Part shown: positions 16,172 to 24,183 of the stretch, piece by piece
Position numbering within the stretch: the first letter of the stretch is position 1
Layout of the letters: every line of letters starts with the position of its first letter
Assembly (NCBI GenBank): GCA_016717205.1
Contig: JADKGC010000005.1
Coordinates: forward strand, 542,634-606,633
Reading direction: 5' to 3'
Source of the DNA: Candidatus Flexifilum breve
Lineage (GTDB): Bacteria; Chloroflexota; Anaerolineae; Aggregatilineales; Phototrophicaceae
Length of the DNA: 64,000 nucleotides
Position numbers and translations under genes: made by a program
Notes under the pieces: generated by a model
What the model saw: only the letters and a program-made list of their open reading frames with translations
What the model was told of the DNA's origin: nothing
Databases searched by the model: none

Positions 16172-17332
16172 ATGTCTCACCAAGTCGTGATCATTGGCGG
16201 CGGCTACGCGGGGATTCTGGCAGCGCAGCGCCTCCACGCGGCGCAGGTCACGCTAATCAATAACCGCAGCACGTTTACCGAACGCATCCGCTTACATCAG
16301 GTGGCAGCGGGCGAACGCCGCCCCGAACACGCGATCCCCGGGCTGCTGCGCAAGGGCGTGACGTTTGTACAGGGGCATGTCAGCGCGCTCGACCTCGACG
16401 GGCAGCAGGTGATCTACCGGGACGACGCGGGCGAGCATACGCTGCCCTACGACTCGCTGATCTACGCGCTGGGGAGCAAGACGGGGAATCTGCCTCAGCA
16501 GCCTGTAGGGGCGCACGGCCGTGCGCCCCTACGTTCCACCGAAAAATCGGATGCCGTTTTCACCCTCGATCCCGCGTCGACGGAACGCCTCGCCGCGCGG
16601 CTGCGTGAACTGCCCGCCGGGGCGCACGTCGCCGTGGTCGGCGGCGGCCTGACCGGGATCGAATCCGCGTCGGAGATCGCCGAGAGCTACCCGCACCTCC
16701 ACGTGTCGCTGGTCACGCGCGGCGCATTCGGTGAGCGCCTGTCGCGCAAGGGGCGCGCGCATCTCTACGCGACCTTCCAGCGGCTGAACGTGCAGATCTG
16801 CGATCATCTGGACGTGCAGAGCATCGGCGACCGCGAATTGATCACCGAGCGCGGCGCGATCTCCTACGACGCCTGTGTGTGGACGGCGGGTTTCACCGTG
16901 CCCATGCTGGCGCGGGAGGCGGGCTTAGCGGTCAATGACTGCGGGCAGATCGTGGTTGATCGCACCCTGCGCTCACTGTCACATCCGAACGTGTACGCGG
17001 CGGGTGACGCGGCGTGGGTCGCGGAGATGCCTATCCCGATCCGCATGGCATGCGCGACGGCACTGCCCATGGGCGGGCACGTCGCCGACAACCTCAACGC
17101 GCTGCTCACGGGCGGACCAGCGAAACCGTTCGAGTTCCGCTACTATTGGCAGTGCATCAGTTTGGGGCGAAATGACGCGCTGGTACAGATCGCGAGTGGG
17201 GACGACATGCCGCGCGAGCGCATCCTCACGGGCAAAGGCGGCGCCGTGTTCAAGGAGATGATCTGCCGCCTGACGATCAACGTGCTGCGGTTGGAACGCC
17301 ATGTGCCGGGGTTGTATCGAGTCCCCGCATGA
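16172..17332 (+). CDS. NAD(P)/FAD-dependent oxidoreductase (NDH-2-like)
   Basis: 386 residues. The FAD site is VVIIGGGYAGILAAQRL (5-21), the NAD(P) site is HVAVVGGGLTGIESASEIAE (about 150-169) and the second FAD motif is VYAAGDAAW (about 276-284). No C-terminal membrane anchor is obvious. Residues about 111-121 (PVGAHGRAPLR) are encoded by a perfect 28-base R1 palindrome, so a repeat has landed in the gene without breaking the frame. Strong ribosome binding site GAGGAGCGAGG before ATG 16172. The stop overlaps the start of the sigma factor gene, a pairing known for ECF41 sigma factors with oxidoreductases. Confidence 0.87.
   Translation: MSHQVVIIGGGYAGILAAQRLHAAQVTLINNRSTFTERIRLHQVAAGERRPEHAIPGLLRKGVTFVQGHVSALDLDGQQVIYRDDAGEHTLPYDSLIYALGSKTGNLPQQPVGAHGRAPLRSTEKSDAVFTLDPASTERLAARLRELPAGAHVAVVGGGLTGIESASEIAESYPHLHVSLVTRGAFGERLSRKGRAHLYATFQRLNVQICDHLDVQSIGDRELITERGAISYDACVWTAGFTVPMLAREAGLAVNDCGQIVVDRTLRSLSHPNVYAAGDAAWVAEMPIPIRMACATALPMGGHVADNLNALLTGGPAKPFEFRYYWQCISLGRNDALVQIASGDDMPRERILTGKGGAVFKEMICRLTINVLRLERHVPGLYRVPA
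16505..16532. repeat. R1 palindrome inside a coding sequence
   Basis: A perfect 28-base palindrome with half-site GTAGGGGCGCACGG. The same sequence stands intergenically at 22795-22822, and a slightly shorter one at about 51221-51245. Here it lies inside the oxidoreductase gene and stays in frame. Confidence 0.9.
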
Positions 17333-18177
17333 GTGAGATGATCTTGATGGACGAATTTGAAGCGCTGCGTCCGCGCCTGTTCGGCATTGCCTACCGCATG
17401 CTGGGCAGCGCGATGGAAGCCGAAGACATTGTGCAGACCGCGTATCTGCGTGCGCATGACGCGGGCGAGATGCAGTCGGCCAAGGCGTATTTGACGCGCG
17501 TGGTGACGAATCTCTGCCTCGATCAGCTCAAGTCGGCGCGGGAACGGCGCGAGGTCTACGTCGGCGACTGGCTGCCCGAACCTGTGCTCACGCCCGACGA
17601 CACGGCGGAGGAACGCGAAACGCTCTCAATGGCCTTCCTGCTGCTGCTCGATCACCTGTCGCCGCCGGAGCGCGCGGTGTTCCTGCTGCACGAAGTGTTT
17701 GACTACAGCCACGACGAGATCGGCGAAGTGCTCGGCAAAACCCCGGCGGCCTGCCGCCAACTGCTGCGCCGTGCCAAAACCCATCTCGGTGACCCGCCGA
17801 CGCCGACGCCCGATCCGCAGGGACACGCGCTGCTGCATCAGTTCATCGAAGCGATGAGCAGCGGCGATGTGGAGCAGATCATGGCGCTGATGACCGGCGA
17901 CGTGGCGGCGATCAGCGACGGCGGCGGTAAGGCAGTCGCGGCTCGGCGCACGGTTGAAGGCGCTGAACCTGTCACCCGTCTGATCAAGGGCGTGGTGCGT
18001 ACGGGCGTCAAACCGACGACACGCTACACCATGCCCGTGATCAACGGCGAGGTGAGCGTTGTCGTATGGGAGGGCGATCAGATTGTCACAGTGTTGATCC
18101 CCGAATGGCGCGATGGCAAGCTGCACCGCATCTACTTCATGCGTAACCCCGACAAATTGAATCTGCGCACGGTATAA
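17329..18177 (+). CDS. ECF41/SigJ-like RNA polymerase sigma factor
   Basis: 282 residues. Region 2 is FEALRPRLFGIAYRMLGSAMEAEDIVQ (about 5-35), region 4 is HEVFDYSHDEIGEVLGKTPAACRQLLRRAK (about 122-152). The linker WLPEPVL (about 83-89) and the DGGGK motif (about 202) in a C-terminal SnoaL/NTF2-like domain (about 165-275) are hallmarks of the ECF41 group, where this extra domain tunes activity in place of an anti-sigma factor. ATG 17329 overlaps the oxidoreductase stop (ATGA), so translation is coupled. Confidence 0.88.
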   Translation: MSEMILMDEFEALRPRLFGIAYRMLGSAMEAEDIVQTAYLRAHDAGEMQSAKAYLTRVVTNLCLDQLKSARERREVYVGDWLPEPVLTPDDTAEERETLSMAFLLLLDHLSPPERAVFLLHEVFDYSHDEIGEVLGKTPAACRQLLRRAKTHLGDPPTPTPDPQGHALLHQFIEAMSSGDVEQIMALMTGDVAAISDGGGKAVAARRTVEGAEPVTRLIKGVVRTGVKPTTRYTMPVINGEVSVVVWEGDQIVTVLIPEWRDGKLHRIYFMRNPDKLNLRTV

Positions 18178-18324
18178 TGGGAACCATACCGTAGGCAAAT
18201 CAGACCCCACCCCCGACCCCTCCCCGAATTCAGGGAGGGGAGCAAGCGGGACGCTCGTTCTCCTCTCTCCCCGCTTGCGTGGGAGAGGGGTTGGAGGTGA
18301 GGGGCTGCGAAATGGACTCTTCCA
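18178..18324. repeat. R2b plus R2 repeats before the LytM gene
   Basis: R2b with GAATTC (about 18205-18243) followed by an R2 arm with CCCCGCTTGCGTGGGAGAGG (about 18270-18290). No promoter could be told apart. Confidence 0.65.
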
Positions 18325-19860
18325 ATGCGCCGATTGCTCCCCCTGCTAGTTCTGCTGCTCATCCTGATTCAGCCGCTGACCACGTCGGCGCAGGTGCAGT
18401 GCGGCATCGTCAACCGCATCGACTTCCCGGTGGACCCGACGCGTTTTCGCGTCATGCAGGATTACGGCGCGCAAAGCTACCGGCATCAGGGGCGCTATCA
18501 CACAGGCGAAGATTGGTACGGCGGCGATGGTGTGGGCGAATACGTGCGCGCCATCGCCAATGGACGCGTGACCTTCTCCTCGGCCAACGGCTGGGGCCGC
18601 GACGGCGGCGTGATCATCATTGAGCATAATTTCCCTGATGGTTCGGTCGCCTACAGCATGTACGGCCACATCACCGACCAGACGGGCGTGCAGTTCCCCG
18701 CGCCGTTCTCGTGCGTGCAGCAGGGCGATGTGCTGGCGGCGGTCGGCGACGCGCGCCCCACGCCGCATCTCCATCTCGAAATTCGCACAACCAACCCGGA
18801 TATTCCCGGCGCAGGCTATACATGGAACTTTCCCGCCGACGAAGGGCTGCGCCGCCCGACCAAGTTCATCCTCAATTGGCAAACATGGTTGAGCAACGCT
18901 TACCGGTGGCGGTTGGATCTCGCCGACGAGACCGGAGCGGTCGCGCCACCGGTGCCGCTGAGCGATAACGGTCTGCTGGCGCTTGATGCCAACCGCGTGA
19001 TCCGCGTGAGCAGCGACGGACGTCTGCTGTGGCGGGTCAACCTGAGCGCCATGGCGGTCGGCTTGCTCCCGGCGTCCGGTGATGGCGCGTACATCGCTTA
19101 CGCCGACGGCCATTTCGAGCGGGTCAACAACGACAGCACGGTCGGCGAAACGTGGGAGACGGGGATCGCGCTGGCGGGCGCGCCGCTCATCCGCGCGGAT
19201 CGCATCCTGTTCCCGACGCCCACCGGGATCGCCGCGCTCGACTCGTCCGCGCGCTCCGTGTTGTGGACGCAGGCCGGGATCGGCGCCGTGGCGCGCTGGC
19301 AGACAGTCGGCGATCAGATCGGCGTGATTACGACGGCGAATGAGATGATCACCTTGCGGGCAGACGGCACGATCCTCGATCAGGCGCGGCTGCGCGAACC
19401 CGGCGCACTGGAGACAGACAGCGGCGGATTGCTGGCCTATACACGGGGGGGCGCATGGCGCATCGACGCGGCAGGCGCTTGGACGCCGCTCATCGATATC
19501 GCGCCCGCAGGCGGCGCGGAATCCGCGGTCGCGTCGGATGGGCGCGTGTTCCTATGGGACGGTGAATCGCTCTACGGCTACAATGCCGAGCATTTCGGCT
19601 TATGGCAATTGCCACTCCCCGGCGTCGACGGCGCGGCGCAGTTGGAGATTTTTGACCGCGCAGTATTGCTGACCACCAGCCACGGCGACATCATCGCGAT
19701 TCAGCCGGAGTCAGGCGGCGTATGCAACCGCACGCGCATCTACGGCAGCGCCTTCACACAGATGTGGCACGCGCTCGGCGCGGACGGCGTGCTGCGCGTC
19801 CACCTCGCCGATCAGATCATCGGGCTGGATTGGGAGACCTTCTTGCTGGGATGTGCGTAA
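18325..19860 (+). CDS. Secreted M23 (LytM) peptidase-like protein with beta-propeller
   Basis: 511 residues. A signal peptide (MRRLLPLLVLLLILIQPLTT, cleavage near SAQ) is followed by an M23 domain (about 40-175) with HTGED (zinc ligands), YGHI and PHLHLEIR, which supplies the HxH pair. Residues about 190-500 show repeated LLALDANRVIRVSSDGRLLWR-type blades of a PQQ-like propeller. It probably binds or cuts peptidoglycan or another wall peptide outside the cell. The combination of M23 with a propeller is unusual. The start is ATG 18325; the ribosome binding site is weak. Confidence 0.82.
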   Translation: MRRLLPLLVLLLILIQPLTTSAQVQCGIVNRIDFPVDPTRFRVMQDYGAQSYRHQGRYHTGEDWYGGDGVGEYVRAIANGRVTFSSANGWGRDGGVIIIEHNFPDGSVAYSMYGHITDQTGVQFPAPFSCVQQGDVLAAVGDARPTPHLHLEIRTTNPDIPGAGYTWNFPADEGLRRPTKFILNWQTWLSNAYRWRLDLADETGAVAPPVPLSDNGLLALDANRVIRVSSDGRLLWRVNLSAMAVGLLPASGDGAYIAYADGHFERVNNDSTVGETWETGIALAGAPLIRADRILFPTPTGIAALDSSARSVLWTQAGIGAVARWQTVGDQIGVITTANEMITLRADGTILDQARLREPGALETDSGGLLAYTRGGAWRIDAAGAWTPLIDIAPAGGAESAVASDGRVFLWDGESLYGYNAEHFGLWQLPLPGVDGAAQLEIFDRAVLLTTSHGDIIAIQPESGGVCNRTRIYGSAFTQMWHALGADGVLRVHLADQIIGLDWETFLLGCA

Positions 19861-19970
19861 GCCAGACCTCACCTCCTGCCCCTCAACCGGGTGGAGAGGG
19901 GAGAAAAACACGCCTGCTTTTGTCCCTCGCCTTCTGGTGAGGGACGACTGGCGCAGACAGCAGGGTAAGA

Positions 19971-20188
19971 TCACCGCCGCCCGTATTGCCGCAATAACTC
20001 CACCAGCCAATCTTTCGGCAGCGGGCAGCGCATTGAGGATCGCTTCTTCGAGGCTTTCCACGCCGACGGCAAACAGCGGAGCGATTGGTCAGGCGCGTCA
20101 ACTGGCCTGCGTCGAGCGGTGCATCGGTCGCGATGATCATCATGATCGAGCCGCCGCCGACCTGCGGCAGCGCTTCATCGAACAGCTG
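19971..20188 (-). pseudogene. P1/DmpA-family aminopeptidase remnant
   Basis: Read on the reverse strand: DEALPQVGGGSI, MMIIATDAPLDAGQLTRL, then after a frame change AVGVESLEEAILNALPAAE, then after another change DWLVELLRQYGRR and a stop at 19971. These match the C-terminal end of P1-family (DmpA-like) peptidases, with an internal deletion and two frameshifts. The 5' part is cut off by transposase sequence near 20180. Clearly dead. Confidence 0.6.
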
Positions 20189-20491
20189 GAGTGGTTATTT
20201 CTGCCTCGGGGCGTGCCAGACTACCTGCGCAGTGATAATGGCGTGGAGTTCATTGTGTCTGCCTTGCAAAAGTGGCGGCACGATCGCCATTGCCAGCGCG
20301 TTGTACATCAAAGCCGGCAGTTCTGGGGAGACTGCCTAGCTCGTTGGATTTTCGTCAATGGGCATGAAGCACAGATTGTGACGGAGGCGGGGCGACAAGA
20401 GCACAATCATCGGTGCCTACACAGCAACCTTGGCTACCTACCACCAGCTGTCTTTGCGGAACAGGCTCGCCTCTCACTCCCTGTGGACTAG
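20180..20491 (+). pseudogene. Integrase-core transposase fragment (IS3/IS481-like)
   Basis: Residues such as FIEQLEWLFLPRGVPDY, LRSDNGVEF and HSNLGYLPPAVFAEQ are the middle and end of a DDE integrase-core transposase. The part between them reads ALYIKAGSSGETA in another frame, matching the usual LYIEPGSPWENG. The fragment has no N-terminus and at least two frameshifts. No terminal inverted repeats were found. Confidence 0.7.
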
Positions 20492-20530
20492 TCACAGGGG
20501 ACAGATCAGCGCAAATACCATGTATTCGTC

Positions 20531-20931
20531 AGTATTATGTCGAGGAGGTGGCGGATAAACTCGGCCGCACGCGTCCTAATGAACGGGTCGAGATCCAGCG
20601 GACACTCAACGCAATTGATGAGGAGGAAGCGCGCGTACCGCGATTGTATGCTGCAAGTATGGTCACGGAAGAAAACTGGCGGGCTCTGTGGAACGAGTGG
20701 CAGGACAAGCGACAGAGACTTCGCGGTAGCCTAACCTTACTGGATCGGCGTTGCGAAACCTACATCAGCGACCTTGACGCGGCTTTAGCCATCATCGGCC
20801 AATTGGGTATAGTGTATGAAACGCTTCCATTTGACGACCGATAGGAGTTGTTACGGAACGTTGTTGAGAGGTTGTCTTGAACCCTGAAGGAACAGTACTA
20901 CGTGTAGATTTGCTTCCGCCGTTTTGATACC
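20531..20931 (+). pseudogene. C-terminal remnant of a large serine recombinase
   Basis: The frame from about 20531 reads a coiled-coil stretch (EEARVPRLYAASMVTEENW, ISDLDAALAIIGQLGIVYE, TLPFDDR), then a stop at 20842, ELLRNVVERL, another frame change and LNPEGTVLRVDLLPPF. This is the typical tail of large serine recombinases. The catalytic and zinc parts are missing. Its position beside tRNA-Val suggests a lost integrated element. Confidence 0.65.
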
Positions 20932-20998
20932 TGACACATGTTTCTGAAAAGGTATCTAGGCAGCACCAAAATGCCTCGGAAGAACCCGCTGAAATGCA

Positions 20999-21024
20999 AA
21001 CACCCAGCAACGTTGCTGGGTGTT
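20999..21024 (-). terminator. Terminator of tRNA-Val
   Basis: A perfect 26-base palindrome with half-site AACACCCAGCAAC, 15 bases beyond the tRNA 3' end. A short T-rich stretch follows on the minus strand. Confidence 0.75.
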
Positions 21025-21039
21025 CGAGACGTATCATTG

Positions 21040-21112
21040 TGGGCAGTAGAGGACTCGAACCTCTAACCACTCCCACGTCAAAGGAGTGCTCTGCCAATTG
21101 AGCTAACTGCCC
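21040..21112 (-). tRNA. tRNA-Val(GAC)
   Basis: 73 bases. The acceptor stem GGGCAGT pairs with ACTGCCC and the discriminator is A. The D stem is GCTC/GAGC, the anticodon arm CTCCT-TTGACGT-GGGAG gives anticodon GAC, and the T arm is AGAGG-TTCGAGT-CCTCT. CCA is not encoded. It reads valine GUC codons. Confidence 0.95.
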
Positions 21113-21125
21113 GCAGATGATTGAA

Positions 21126-21153
21126 AGTATACCCGAATTGGCTTAGTGATCAA
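21126..21153 (-). promoter_or_regulatory. Promoter of tRNA-Val
   Basis: On the minus strand TTGATC (21153-21148), 16 bases, then TATACT (21131-21126). Transcription would begin a few bases before the mature tRNA. Confidence 0.6.
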
Positions 21154-21203
21154 GACCCAAGTTAACGCCCATAGGGGAGAAATGCCCCGTCAAAATTGAC
21201 TAC

Positions 21204-21260
21204 TTGACATTATGCAGAATTCTGCATAAACTAAATCTAATTATGCAATTTGATGCATAA
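21204..21260 (+). promoter_or_regulatory. Promoter with two palindromic operators
   Basis: TTGACA (21204-21209), 17 bases, TAAACT (21227-21232). The spacer is filled by the perfect palindrome TTATGCAGAATTCTGCATAA (21210-21229). A second, imperfect copy, TTATGCAATTTGATGCATAA, lies at 21241-21260, 31 bases on (about three helix turns). The regulator encoded downstream is the likely binder, so the gene should repress itself. Confidence 0.75.
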
Positions 21261-21299
21261 AGCGAATAACGCGCATACGGCGCATAAAAGGAACCCGCT

Positions 21300-22394
21300 G
21301 TGGATAACAACTTCGTCCTCGCCCCGGCTCTCGTGACTGTCCGGTTTGACCTCGACCCGGTGAGCAATGCCCTGCAAAGCCTGCGCATGCTCAACGATCT
21401 CGAACGGCTCTCCGGCCTGCATGACTGGCTGACGCGGACGCAAGCGGCACTATCCCCGGAGCGGAAGTCTCAGAACCGCATGGTGTTCGTGGCGTTTGAG
21501 CCGCTGCTGTTCTTGCCCGAACAGAAGCTGCCGAGCTTTCCGGCGTTCCTCGACTATCTGGCGCGGTTGACGCCCGTCGAGCTGATCGCGAAACAGGACG
21601 AGTATCTGGCCGATATGTACACGCACTATCCGGAACACATGGCGCAGCATGAACAGGGCGTCACGTTTCGCGCGCTGCTGACCGACCGCGAGCACTACGT
21701 CCGCTTCATGACGCAGCTGGAAGAGCTGGATGAACCGGAGTTCTGGAACGCGGCCTACGACCTGACCCGTGACCCGGCGGTCATGCAGCAGTATGTGGTC
21801 GAACACCTGCGCTACATGTGGGAGACGCATCTGCGCGCCGAATGGGAGCGCCAACTGCCGCTGCTCACCGAGTCGATCAACGCCTTCCGGCGCATCGACT
21901 TCACCGACAAGACGGCGTTGGAAGCCGCGCGCATCGTCACCAACCGCGATCTGCGTGAACTGCTGGAAAAGAAGCTGCTGATGTCGAACATCGTCGAATT
22001 TGTGCCGAATCCGCACCTTGGGCCGTATGTGTCCGTCGTTTCGCGCTCCGGATACACCAACATCAACTTTGGCGTGCGGCTGCCGCGCGGAGCGCAGTCG
22101 ACGGCTCAATCTGAATTCAGCCGCGCCGAGCTGCTCATTCGCCTGAACGCGCTGGCCGACGACGCGCGTCTGCAAATCCTTGAACTGCTGACCCAGCACG
22201 ACGAACTGTGCGCGCAGGACATCATCGAAAAGCTCGGCGTCAGTCAATCGACCGTGTCGCGCCACTTGAGTCAGCTCCGCGCGACGGGGTACATCATCGA
22301 GCGGCGGCGCGAAGTCGCCAAGTGCTACAGCCTGAATACCGACCGTGTAGTGGATACGCTGCGCGCCCTGACGAACTTTTTATCCCGACAGTAA
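21300..22394 (+). CDS. Large winged-helix (ArsR-type) transcriptional regulator
   Basis: 364 residues. The long N-terminal part (1-270) is helical and not one I can name; large ArsR-like regulators of similar shape occur in Chloroflexota and Actinobacteria. The DNA-binding domain is at the C-terminus (about 275-355): LADDARLQILELLTQHDEL, then IIEKLGVSQSTVSRHLSQLR as helix-turn-helix and YIIERRREVAKCYSLN as wing. GTG 21300 follows AAAGGA at good spacing. The operator pair at 21204-21260 overlaps its promoter. It is followed closely by a small gene and a terminator. Confidence 0.8.
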   Translation: MDNNFVLAPALVTVRFDLDPVSNALQSLRMLNDLERLSGLHDWLTRTQAALSPERKSQNRMVFVAFEPLLFLPEQKLPSFPAFLDYLARLTPVELIAKQDEYLADMYTHYPEHMAQHEQGVTFRALLTDREHYVRFMTQLEELDEPEFWNAAYDLTRDPAVMQQYVVEHLRYMWETHLRAEWERQLPLLTESINAFRRIDFTDKTALEAARIVTNRDLRELLEKKLLMSNIVEFVPNPHLGPYVSVVSRSGYTNINFGVRLPRGAQSTAQSEFSRAELLIRLNALADDARLQILELLTQHDELCAQDIIEKLGVSQSTVSRHLSQLRATGYIIERRREVAKCYSLNTDRVVDTLRALTNFLSRQ

Positions 22395-22418
22395 GTATTA
22401 GTAGTGGAGCGAGAGATC

Positions 22419-22670
22419 ATGCGACCGATAGACTATTTGGCTCAGACCGAGATCGCTCAGCAGCGCCGCGAAGCGACTGCCCAACACGAACGCGCGCTTC
22501 TCATCAAGGAAGCTCTGGCGGGGACGCGCGGCCACATCGCCTTCTACCAGCCGCTGCTGATCAACGTGGGCAAGCGAATTGAACGCTTTGGCGCGGGTTT
22601 GCAAGCGCGCTACAGCGTCGGCCTGGAAATCAGTCACTCCGGAACGTTAGCGCGCGACACCGCCTGCTAA
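22419..22670 (+). CDS. Small hypothetical protein
   Basis: 83 residues, starting MRPIDYLAQTEIAQQRREAT. GGAGCGAGAG lies just before ATG 22419. It is basic and mostly helical, without membrane segment or known motif. It starts 24 bases after the regulator and ends before a terminator, so it shares the autoregulated transcript. I do not recognise it. Confidence 0.55.
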   Translation: MRPIDYLAQTEIAQQRREATAQHERALLIKEALAGTRGHIAFYQPLLINVGKRIERFGAGLQARYSVGLEISHSGTLARDTAC

Positions 22671-22680
22671 CTCCGCCTAC

Positions 22681-22728
22681 ATCAAAAAGGCAGCTCGTAC
22701 TTCGTCCAGAATCGACTGCCTTTTTGAT
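22681..22728 (+). terminator. Intrinsic terminator
   Basis: ATCAAAAAGGCAG (22681-22693) pairs with CTGCCTTTTTGAT (22716-22728), ending in five T. It closes the regulator and small-protein transcript. Confidence 0.8.
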
Positions 22729-22794
22729 TCCTGTTAATTGTGGAAGCTAAATGCTCCGTCCGGCAATTGATTGCAGAAAAGGAAGCGCTTTTTC

Positions 22795-22822
22795 GTAGGG
22801 GCGCACGGCCGTGCGCCCCTAC
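22795..22822. repeat. R1 palindrome, intergenic copy
   Basis: Perfect 28-base palindrome with half-site GTAGGGGCGCACGG, identical to the copy inside the oxidoreductase gene at 16505-16532. The rest of 22729-22943 shows no gene. Confidence 0.9.
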
Positions 22823-22943
22823 AAACCCATATTCGACCATTTACCGGATGAAGCACCAAAGCAGAGAAAACAACACTTCAATACCGAGTACCACAAAAAG
22901 CTCATACCCCTCTATAGATTTAGAGGGGCAATTGGAAGAGCAT

Positions 22944-23342
22944 TTACGCAATCTGCGCGAGTTCGACGGGGACTTCTGCGTACTGGATCGCCTGCGCGAA
23001 GGTCACGCGGTTGCCGTCGGGGTCGGTGATGGTGAAGGCGCGCTCGCCCCACAGTTCCTCATGCATCTCAGTGCACAGGTGCACATCATGCGTGCGCAAG
23101 CGGCGGTACAGCTCGTCGATTCCGTCATTCAGCGTGATGTACAACTCGGAGCGGCACACGGTCAGCGTGGAGAGGGACGCTCGCCGGGCAAACAGCACCC
23201 GTGCATCCCCGAGATACGCTTCTGCCGCCGCGATTTTGCCATCGGTGCCGGGCAGCCCGCCCTCGCCAGTGAACCCCAGCAGATGCGTGTAAAAGCGCAA
23301 ACTACGCTCGACATCGCGAACACGGAGTACGGGTGTAATCAT
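22944..23342 (-). CDS. VOC-superfamily (glyoxalase-like) protein
   Basis: 132 residues. MITPVLRVRDVERSLRFYTHLLGF is the standard first strand and helix of the fold, and FTITDPDGNRVTFAQ the closing motif. One paired-beta module pair fills the length. Such proteins are metal enzymes or antibiotic-binding proteins; the substrate is unknown. No neighbour suggests a role. Confidence 0.83.
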   Translation of the reverse strand: MITPVLRVRDVERSLRFYTHLLGFTGEGGLPGTDGKIAAAEAYLGDARVLFARRASLSTLTVCRSELYITLNDGIDELYRRLRTHDVHLCTEMHEELWGERAFTITDPDGNRVTFAQAIQYAEVPVELAQIA

Positions 23343-23404
23343 CAGAACAACCGCCTTTTCGCTCTAAACAAGTGTTCTAATTTTAGCCGAAAATTGGCGA
23401 TTTT

Positions 23405-24181
23405 TCAAGCAAATTTGACGATTTGATCGACCCAATTTCGCACTGCTTCCGCGACAATTTTGGGCTGTTCCAGAATCAGTTTGTGCCCCGCGTTTTCGAC
23501 CATAATCAGCGTCGAATTGGGGATGTTATCATGCAAAAACTGGCTGAACTTGGGCGGCAGCATTTGATCGTGCGCGGCGCCGACTACCAGCGTCGGCACA
23601 TGGATTTCGTTCAGGCGGGGACGCGCGTCGAAGCCCGCGCAGGCCACGAAGTCGCCGTGCATGACTTCCGGCGCGATCTGTAATATCGACGCGGTGCTGT
23701 TCTGCAGGCTGGCGGCGTCCGCGCCACTCACCCACGACCAAGCAGTGATCAGCTGCGCGACGCGTGGCTGATCGCTCACGGCGTAGTTGAGGATATCCGG
23801 GTGAATCGGGATCTTCGCGCCCGTCGCGATCAAGGCGATGCCTTTGACCCGCGCTGGATAATCAAGCGCCAGCGCCTGCGCGATAGCGCCGCCCATGCTG
23901 TGCCCAACCATGATGGCTTGAGGGATATTCAGCGTATCCAGCAGGGCGATGATGTCCGCTGCGTAGTCGGCGATGCGAGTGCGCCCCGGCAGCGGACTTT
24001 TGCCGTGACCGGGTAGATCGACGGCGATCACGCCCACGTTGGGCAGACGGCGCAGTTCCGCCGACCAGTCGAGGCGCGTGCCCGCCGCGCCGTGAATGAG
24101 CACGACGACGGGCTGAGGGTTGTCGGGAGTGCGCCCATCGGCGATCCAGATCGATGTGCGTGAGGTTGATACGAGCGACAT
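23405..24181 (-). CDS. Alpha/beta-fold hydrolase
   Basis: About 258 residues. The oxyanion region is VVLIHGAAGTR, the nucleophile elbow MVGHSMGGAIAQ (Ser about 94), the acid in VVGAAHDQMLP and the histidine in MVENAGHKLILE. No signal peptide. ATG 24181 is preceded by AGGAGGGTGATT, a near-perfect ribosome binding site, and lies two bases past the upstream stop, so it is in an operon with the HXXEE gene. Confidence 0.87.
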   Translation of the reverse strand: MSLVSTSRTSIWIADGRTPDNPQPVVVLIHGAAGTRLDWSAELRRLPNVGVIAVDLPGHGKSPLPGRTRIADYAADIIALLDTLNIPQAIMVGHSMGGAIAQALALDYPARVKGIALIATGAKIPIHPDILNYAVSDQPRVAQLITAWSWVSGADAASLQNSTASILQIAPEVMHGDFVACAGFDARPRLNEIHVPTLVVGAAHDQMLPPKFSQFLHDNIPNSTLIMVENAGHKLILEQPKIVAEAVRNWVDQIVKFA

Positions 24182-24183
24182 AA

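Noticed and set aside
22740..23426. 228-residue plus-strand frame over the VOC gene
   Set aside because: Begins in an R1 palindrome and is antisense to the VOC protein.
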